Source: Thermoleophilia bacterium | GTDB lineage: Bacteria; Actinomycetota; Thermoleophilia; BMS3ABIN01 | Assembly (NCBI GenBank): GCA_014874175.1 | Contig: JACWAD010000043.1 | Location: 1 to 46,241, forward strand | Length of the DNA stretch: 46,241 nt | Direction of reading: 5' to 3' | Shown here: one piece after another, positions 40,287 through 46,241 of the stretch | How positions within the stretch are numbered: the stretch's first letter is position 1 | How the letters are laid out: every line of letters begins with the position of its first letter | Translations under genes and position numbers: made by a program | The notes under the pieces: model-generated | Database searches by the model: none | What the model saw: the letters and a program-made list of their open reading frames with translations, nothing else | What the model was told of the DNA's origin: nothing

Positions 40287-40919
40287 TTATAAACGCAGCT
40301 GGAAGAATGTGCCTTCCGTCCAGTAATTGATATTCTTCTCATCGTTGCTCATGGCGGTCTCATCGCCTGCGATGTAAAAGACATTCGGCTCGGTTTCCAT
40401 CTCTTTCTTCAGCACGGTGGTGGCGTTGGAAGCCAGCAGTTGTGAGACCTCGCTTTTGTCGTCGTTGCGGTCGCCGAAGACCATTGCCCTCGTGGGGCAG
40501 CTCTCGACACAGGCGGGCTCCAGTCCGGCGTCGACGCGGTGCTGGCAGAAATAGCATTTCTCCACGATGTTCTTGAACGGGTTGACGTAACGGACATCAT
40601 ACGGGCACGAGGCGATACAATATTTACAGCAGATGCAGCGGTGCGGATCGACAACGACGATTCCGTCGTCACGCTTGTAGGAAGCCTGGGTAGGGCAGTT
40701 GCGTACGCAGATGGGATTGGTGCAATTATTGCAGAGCCGGGGAAGGTAGAAACGTCGCGTGGAAGGGTACGGGCCTTTCTCGATTATCTTGACCCAGGTG
40801 GCGTTGACCTCAAGCGGCACGGCCATCTCCGCCTTGCAGGCGACCGTGCAGGCGTGACAGCCGATGCAGCGGCGCATGTCGATCACCATCGCGTAACGCT
40901 TCGTGGCCAAAGTGGCCAT
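40287..40919 (-). CDS. 4x[4Fe-4S] electron-transfer subunit (PsrB/NrfC-like)
   Basis: CIGCHACTVACKAE, CNNCTNPICVRNCPT, CICCKYCIASCPYDVRY, CYFCQHRVDAGLEPACVESCPT. Confidence 0.95.
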   Translation of the reverse strand: MATLATKRYAMVIDMRRCIGCHACTVACKAEMAVPLEVNATWVKIIEKGPYPSTRRFYLPRLCNNCTNPICVRNCPTQASYKRDDGIVVVDPHRCICCKYCIASCPYDVRYVNPFKNIVEKCYFCQHRVDAGLEPACVESCPTRAMVFGDRNDDKSEVSQLLASNATTVLKKEMETEPNVFYIAGDETAMSNDEKNINYWTEGTFFQLRL

Positions 40920-41127
40920 GCTACCCTCCCTGATTCATGCGGTTAACTGACCGCAGTCACAGCCGTGCCCATCCCTTGCCCTCCATCCCCGGACCCGCTT
41001 AAACCTCACAAACCCTGGCGGCTCGGGCTGCTTCTTGGCAGCAGCACAGGAGCATGCCATCCATGCGCAGCAAAGGATAGGGTAAAATGCAGAGTTTCCG
41101 CCTAGCGTAAATTACCTGCGTATCTTG

Positions 41128-41271
41128 CTACTTGCTATCCTCATCCTGTTGGAGCTTCCTTGCCAACCAGTTAATAAACGGGGGTATGCCGAACGTAAGA
41201 CCAGTCAGTATTAAAACTGTCATGGTCACGTTGACAAGGAAGAACCGCAAATTCTCTTCTATATACCACAT
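41128..41271 (-). CDS. 47-aa single-TM peptide in the respiratory cluster
   Basis: MWYIEENLRFFLVNVTMTVLILTGLTFGIPPFINWLARKLQQDEDSK; start chosen at the inner Met. Confidence 0.55.
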   Translation of the reverse strand: MWYIEENLRFFLVNVTMTVLILTGLTFGIPPFINWLARKLQQDEDSK

Positions 41272-41406
41272 ATCTAATCTTAAGTAAAGCCAAGCTGCTG
41301 GCGCCGGTTTAACGCTGGACCGTCCCACCCCCAAAACGAAGGGTCCAACCCTTGCTGAGCAATTACAGCTTCAGCGCCGGTTTCCCTAAAACCCGGCGCG
41401 GCAGGC

Positions 41407-42417
41407 CTAAGCTCCGTACTGGGCCGCAGCCGCTCCTGCCGCCGGCTGGCCTTTGAAGCTGTGGCACTGGCCACAGAACTGGCCCGCATAGTGCTGGGTC
41501 TTGTCGCCGTGGCAACCCGTGCATGCATCACGACTGGTCACCCGCCACTGATGCGGCCAGTGACAAGACTGGCACTCAGCCTGCGAATGGGCGCCAACCG
41601 CATGCAGCCCCTCTGTCTTCACCTTCCCGTGGCAGGAATTGCAATCCACCACCGGCTTTGCCGCCTGATGCAGTTTGTGACACTGCATGCAGTCCCACTT
41701 CATCGGCCCGTTATCGGGGAAAACCACCGTTCTCGGGGCCAGCTGATGCGGAAACGCCACCTGGACCGGAAGCTTCTGGTGACAGCTCAAACAGGTCTCA
41801 CGCGTCGGCCTGAGCGGGCTGTTCTCCGCCAGAAACGGGTGACATTCCTCGCAATGAAGCTCCGCCATCTGCGGAACCTTGATTGCCGCCTTCTCGCCTG
41901 CGACCTCGCCCGGATGGCAGGCGTCGCATATATATGTCGACGGCTCAAACCGGTGCAGGTTCATGCCATGACAAACCTGACAGGCGATATTTGCCTTGTC
42001 GGCGTGCACCTTGTGACCCGCCGTGTTGGCAACCTGCACCCATTCCGGATCGCCGCTGTAATGACAGCTCTTGCAGGCGGCGTCCGTAACACTGGCATGA
42101 TTCGTAACGCGGTCCGGCTTGTTTATCAAATAATTGACAACAAGCTCCGCGCCCGTTACCGGGCTGACTTCATGGCAGCTGTGGCAGTTGACATTGCTAT
42201 GCGAGCTTGTTGACCACTTGCTCCATGCGGTATCCATGGTGTGGCACAGCCGGCAGAAATTCGGGTCATCCTGCGTATAGCTGTAGAGCCTAAAGCTTCC
42301 GTAGCTGCCACTGAATAAAACAATCAGCGCCGCCGATGCCAATACCGTCTTCTTTGTCCTCGAAAGGCGAGAGATTCTCTGGAAAAGGCTCCTCGCCTTG
42401 CGCCCCAGCCACCTCAT
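41407..42417 (-). CDS. Dodecaheme membrane-anchored cytochrome c (NapC/NirT-type N-terminus)
   Basis: N-terminal TM helix; 12 CxxCH motifs counted: CRLCH, CHSCH, CKSCH, CQVCH, CDACH, CEECH, CLSCH, CMQCH, CNSCH, CQSCH, CTGCH, CGQCH. Confidence 0.95.
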   Translation of the reverse strand: MRWLGRKARSLFQRISRLSRTKKTVLASAALIVLFSGSYGSFRLYSYTQDDPNFCRLCHTMDTAWSKWSTSSHSNVNCHSCHEVSPVTGAELVVNYLINKPDRVTNHASVTDAACKSCHYSGDPEWVQVANTAGHKVHADKANIACQVCHGMNLHRFEPSTYICDACHPGEVAGEKAAIKVPQMAELHCEECHPFLAENSPLRPTRETCLSCHQKLPVQVAFPHQLAPRTVVFPDNGPMKWDCMQCHKLHQAAKPVVDCNSCHGKVKTEGLHAVGAHSQAECQSCHWPHQWRVTSRDACTGCHGDKTQHYAGQFCGQCHSFKGQPAAGAAAAQYGA

Positions 42418-42797
42418 CGCGGATCACGAGGACAATCTCGGCCCCCCGCCCTATAACATCTGCCATTCTTGGCCCATTCCATGCCGCCCTCCCTGAGGTT
42501 GGAATGAGATGCTACAGGCACTTTCCTAATTACCCTTGCGGGTATTCTCGAACAAATCTTATTCTTCCCCTTTTAAATTGTCAAGAAACGAATTTAAGTA
42601 AACAGATACAACTAAATTACCTGCATTAAATGCCTTTTCTGCTCTGGGCAATATTTGATCAAGCATGATAATTTCGAGGCCCGCGCCCTTGTTGCAAGGC
42701 GCTGCCGCTGATACAATTTAACTTCCACGAGCGGTCTTGGGGGCGGGCGCAAGCCATTTTTTGCTCATCAGAAACCCTTGCAAAAGATTATGGGCTG

Positions 42798-43727
42798 ATG
42801 CATGTCGCCATCGAAATTGAAGTCTTGACCAAGACCTTCGGCCACGGACCGGATGCAATCACTTCTGTCGACGGCCTTAGCCTCCATGTTGACAAAGGTG
42901 AGATTTTTGGTTTTTTGGGGCCCAACGGCGCCGGTAAAACCACCACAATGAAGATGCTGGCCGGCATCATTTTCCCCACCTCCGGAACCGCCCGCCTGCT
43001 TGGAAAGCCTGTCGGGGACGTGGCAACAAGGGCGCGCATTGGTTTCATGCCCGAAACCGTGCGCTTAAACACGTTCATGCGCGCCGATGATTTTCTCGCG
43101 TTCAACGCGCGTCTTTACGGCATGGACCCCGGCCGCAGCCGCCAAAGAGCCATTGAAGTGCTGGCCCAGACCGGCCTTGCCGGCAGGGCCCGCTCACGGG
43201 TGAGAGACTTCTCCCAGGGAATGATGCAGCGGATTGTGCTGGCCCAGGCTATCATCAACAAGCCGGATCTGCTGTTCCTGGATGAGCCGGCTTCGGCTCT
43301 CGATCCTGTGGGACGGCGTGACCTCAGGGAAATCATCATGCGGCTCAGGAACGGCGGCACCACGATATTTCTTAATTCCCACATGCTCTCGGAAGTGGAG
43401 CTGGTTTGCAGCCGCGTCGGTATTCTCAATCATGGCAAACTCATCCGCATTGACAAACTGACCTCCATCACCAGGCCCGTGCAGGTAGTCGATGTCAGGG
43501 CTGAAGGACTCTCAGAGGAGACGGCAGCCGCCGTCAGGCAACTGGCCGACAAGGTCGAGTTTGGCCCGGATGGCCGCTTCACGGCAACCCTTGACAGCGA
43601 AGAAAAGATTGGCAGACTGGCGGAGATTATCACCCTCGGCGGCGCGACGCTAAAAGAGTTTTCGCCGCGCCACTTGTCTCTTGAGGCGGCTTTTCTGAAG
43701 GAAATCGGGGAGGACAAGGACGGTTGA
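42798..43727 (+). CDS. ABC transporter ATP-binding protein
   Basis: FGFLGPNGAGKTTTMKMLAGI, FSQGMMQRIVLAQAIINKPDLLFLDEPASALDP. Confidence 0.97.
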   Translation: MHVAIEIEVLTKTFGHGPDAITSVDGLSLHVDKGEIFGFLGPNGAGKTTTMKMLAGIIFPTSGTARLLGKPVGDVATRARIGFMPETVRLNTFMRADDFLAFNARLYGMDPGRSRQRAIEVLAQTGLAGRARSRVRDFSQGMMQRIVLAQAIINKPDLLFLDEPASALDPVGRRDLREIIMRLRNGGTTIFLNSHMLSEVELVCSRVGILNHGKLIRIDKLTSITRPVQVVDVRAEGLSEETAAAVRQLADKVEFGPDGRFTATLDSEEKIGRLAEIITLGGATLKEFSPRHLSLEAAFLKEIGEDKDG

Positions 43728-44515
43728 AAACGATCGCCATTTACACTATCGGGCAAACGCTCAGGTCAAGGAGCATGATAGCCGGGCTGGCAGTTAGCCT
43801 GCTTTACCTGGCAGCGGTGCCGTTGCTTAGCACGACGGGCGGCGGACCGGTTATGGTCGGCGGCAGCGGCGAAGGAGGAGGCGCAGCACCCCAGTTCCTA
43901 ATGTTTTCCTTAAGCGGGCTCAATCTGATCGGCATGTTCATGGCGCTGTTTATTGCGCTGGGGTCGATTCAGTCCGAGATCGATAATGGGACCATGGCCC
44001 TGATCATCACCAAGCCGCTGAGCCGCAGCCGGGTAATCACCGGCCGGTGGGCAGGATATGCGCTGCTGCTGACGGGATACGTTCTCGTCATCGGCCTTGT
44101 TCTCTGGCTCGCTGTTCTGCTGGGCACGGGCACGCTGTTTTTAGGCTTCATGCCGGCCCTGGCGCTGGTAGGCCTGAACGTGATTACAATGATGACGCTG
44201 ACATTTGCCATTTCTGTTTTCTTGCCTGCGGCGGCAAATGCGGTCCTGGTATTCCTCGTCTTCATCGCCACCACCAATCTTAGCCTTATCAACATTGCCG
44301 GCGGCGGCGCAGGGGGGCCGGCAGTGGCAGTGATTGGCAACGCCTTTCGGCTGGCGCTGCCGGTCGGCGTGGTCGGCGATCAGATGCATAGGTTTCTGGC
44401 GAGCGCTCCGGACCAGCCTGCGCTCAGCAGCCTGTTTATCGCCTATGAGGTTTTTTACATCGTGGCGCTGCTGCTGCTGGCGGCAACCGCGTTCAAGAGC
44501 AAGGATCTTAAGTAG
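43724..44515 (+). CDS. ABC-2 type transporter permease
   Basis: Overlaps the ATPase gene; six hydrophobic segments; QSEIDNGTMALIITKPLSRSRVITGRWAGYALLL typical of the NosY-like/ABC-2 family. Confidence 0.88.
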   Translation: MKTIAIYTIGQTLRSRSMIAGLAVSLLYLAAVPLLSTTGGGPVMVGGSGEGGGAAPQFLMFSLSGLNLIGMFMALFIALGSIQSEIDNGTMALIITKPLSRSRVITGRWAGYALLLTGYVLVIGLVLWLAVLLGTGTLFLGFMPALALVGLNVITMMTLTFAISVFLPAAANAVLVFLVFIATTNLSLINIAGGGAGGPAVAVIGNAFRLALPVGVVGDQMHRFLASAPDQPALSSLFIAYEVFYIVALLLLAATAFKSKDLK

Positions 44516-44547
44516 CAGAGCAGGCCGGCAGTCCGGCTACTGCTCTG
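44516..44547. terminator. Bidirectional hairpin between convergent permease and ferredoxin genes (candidate)
   Basis: CAGAGCAG-GCCGG-cagt-CCGGC-ta-CTGCTCTG; overlaps the ferredoxin stop codon; no T-run. Confidence 0.4.
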
Positions 44548-44737
44548 TCATGCTAATGGCTTCCGTTGGGCAGGATTCTTCACATGTGGCACAACCATCA
44601 CAAACGTCATCTTTAGCCAGGACCGCCACGTCTTCCGAGTCAAGCTCGAGGCATTCATTAGGGCATTCGTCAACACATATGCCACATCCGGTACATTCTT
44701 CAACATCAATTTTCGGCTTTTCCGCCAATGAGGCCAC
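44537..44737 (-). CDS. 2x[4Fe-4S] ferredoxin
   Basis: CTGCGICVDECPNECLELD ... CDGCATCEESCPTEAI. Confidence 0.93.
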   Translation of the reverse strand: MASLAEKPKIDVEECTGCGICVDECPNECLELDSEDVAVLAKDDVCDGCATCEESCPTEAISMTEQ

Positions 44738-44919
44738 CTCCAGTTCAGGGCCGGTTTATTATCAAAACACCGTAAGTGGTGCGGCAAATTGCGGGGACTT
44801 TATTTTAGGCTAGCGGAAGTAACAAGTGCATGCAAACCGGGAAACTGTCAGTTGATTTCGATCACGAGAGGATTATCACCGGTGCCGGACAAATGGGCTG
44901 CGGGGAAGACGCCCTGCCT

Positions 44920-45744
44920 TTATCCAAGACGCCAAACCTGAAATCCAAGCAGGGTTAAGAAAATTGCCGCAAGTATAAATGTGCAAAAGAGGGGCATTAA
45001 GAACGCCGCGATGACGTTGGCTCTTTTTTGCTGCGGGAAGCACCTTCTCACAATCAACAGGTATGGAACAGACTGCAACAGAAAGATGGCAAAAGTCACT
45101 AACGCAACCGTTGCTGTCGAGATAAATTGCCGGAATACAAAATCCGCCAGGCCGAAAAAATAGGCTGCGCCGGCAATAACAATCACTGCCAGCCAACCAG
45201 CGTCGAAAATTTTCCGGCGGCGCCAACCATCGGCGTGATCGTCAGGCGAAAAGAAAGCGTAACTGAGAAGAGTGGCGGCCATGGCGCCCGCCAGGGCAAC
45301 GATGCCTGTGGAAACTGATACAGCGCGCCAATATGACCTGAGGTCTTGCCAGTAAACATTACCCCAGGGGCCATGGAGCTTCTCCAGATATATAATTATG
45401 GCTACGTCAACGGCAAATCCAGTAACTGCGGCTATCGCGTAAATCATCCGCTTCGGCGGTTTTAAGAAGGCCAGGAAAAAAGACGCGTTGATGAACATCA
45501 CGATAAAAAACACCGACAGAAACCCGAAAAGGAAAGAACCCGTAAATGCATCATATAAACTGCGCACCGGGTCGTCCTTTGGCAACTGGCCGGGAATTGA
45601 GGGAAGGTATGCCCGCAGCAATTGACCCATCATAATATGCCAGGAGGCGTAAATTGTGAATGACAGCGTCAGCAAAAAAACAAAGTGCCTGGCCGGGTTC
45701 CTCAGGGGCGTTTCCATGGCCCGTTTATCTTCGATCGCTTGCAT
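44920..45744 (-). CDS. Hypothetical polytopic membrane protein
   Basis: 274-aa ORF with about seven hydrophobic segments; no family recognised. Confidence 0.65.
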   Translation of the reverse strand: MQAIEDKRAMETPLRNPARHFVFLLTLSFTIYASWHIMMGQLLRAYLPSIPGQLPKDDPVRSLYDAFTGSFLFGFLSVFFIVMFINASFFLAFLKPPKRMIYAIAAVTGFAVDVAIIIYLEKLHGPWGNVYWQDLRSYWRAVSVSTGIVALAGAMAATLLSYAFFSPDDHADGWRRRKIFDAGWLAVIVIAGAAYFFGLADFVFRQFISTATVALVTFAIFLLQSVPYLLIVRRCFPQQKRANVIAAFLMPLFCTFILAAIFLTLLGFQVWRLG

Positions 45745-45850
45745 ATGAAGCGCTCCTCATCAAACACCTCATTTCAGACATGTGTGCCCAAGGGCCTGTC
45801 CCGGTATGCCCAAGAACAAAGGCATCTGGATCGATAGAGGCAGCCTTCGT

Positions 45851-46241
45851 TCACGGCAGCGGCCCTGGAAACCAGTATGTCCTCCCGGCGTCATCCCGGC
45901 AGCTGGCATAGGTCTTGGCCATGAACCTGTCAACGCCTGCGGGGACCAGATACTTAAGCGTTATCGTTTCAGCTGCACCCGGATTAAGATCAGTGACGCC
46001 AAGCGGCAGGCCTGTGGCTACGTCAACGCCGCCGGTGCAGACGGAGGCGACGACCGCAATGTCTTTGGCAAGCCCCGTGCCTGGGTTGCCAATATTATAG
46101 TCAACCGAGATCTGCCCGCTCTGGTAGTCTTCCAGGCTGGCCCAGTAGACGTTCCTCACAGACCAGGAGAGGCCCGGAGCCTCAGTGATGGCGGTTGCAA
46201 TGTTGGAGGGCGGCGAGAACTGCCCCGCCTTGTCCATGGCC
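45851..46241 (-). CDS. Hypothetical protein with CARDB/Ig-like C-terminal domain, start beyond the right window edge
   Basis: SWSVRNVYWASLEDYQSGQISVDYNIGNPGTGLAKDIAVVASVCTGGV...TITLKYLVPAGVDRFMAKTYASC; frame appears open to the edge. Confidence 0.5.
   Translation of the reverse strand, partial: AMDKAGQFSPPSNIATAITEAPGLSWSVRNVYWASLEDYQSGQISVDYNIGNPGTGLAKDIAVVASVCTGGVDVATGLPLGVTDLNPGAAETITLKYLVPAGVDRFMAKTYASCRDDAGRTYWFPGPLP

Noticed and set aside
42640-42680. FNR-like site near tttgatcaagcatgat upstream of the ABC/cytochrome genes
   Set aside because: Does not match TTGAT-N4-ATCAA spacing; too weak to claim.

Overview
46.2 kb bacterial chromosomal window, read by eye with the supplied ORF track. 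Contents from left to right: (i) the 5' part of a type I restriction-modification methylase gene (hsdM) running off the left edge, next to tRNA-Asp. (ii) A ~7.5 kb mosaic segment with two DUF2769-like Cys-rich ORFs, a P-type cation ATPase, a SRAP/YedK-like protein, an XRE-antitoxin remnant, a frameshifted IS630-family transposase and a scrambled IS5-family transposase. This segment lies between tRNA-Asp and a tRNA Val/Glu/Lys cluster. (iii) Transketolase and a very complete purine cluster (purH, N, M, F, L, Q, S, C, B, E, D, then purA), with an AAA-ATPase / PPOX-like fragment / msrA block on the opposite strand between purB and purE, and ychF. (iv) A COG2509-like flavoprotein, a GYD-domain protein, recR, ybaB, dnaX and a 270-nt large-type SRP RNA. 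(v) A respiratory cluster: 12-heme cytochrome, 47-aa membrane peptide, PsrB-like 4x[4Fe-4S] subunit, NrfD-like subunit, Tat-exported molybdopterin-family subunit, 7-heme cytochrome. (vi) An ABC-2 type transporter pair, a ferredoxin and membrane proteins. The two strongest hunt results are the respiratory cluster, whose molybdopterin subunit appears to have Phe where the Mo-ligating Cys normally sits, and a genome-wide-looking family of strictly 7-nt-phased degenerate repeats in the gene spacers. In places these repeats supply start or stop codons of neighbouring genes. No CRISPR array was seen. All homology calls are from motif recognition, not database searches.
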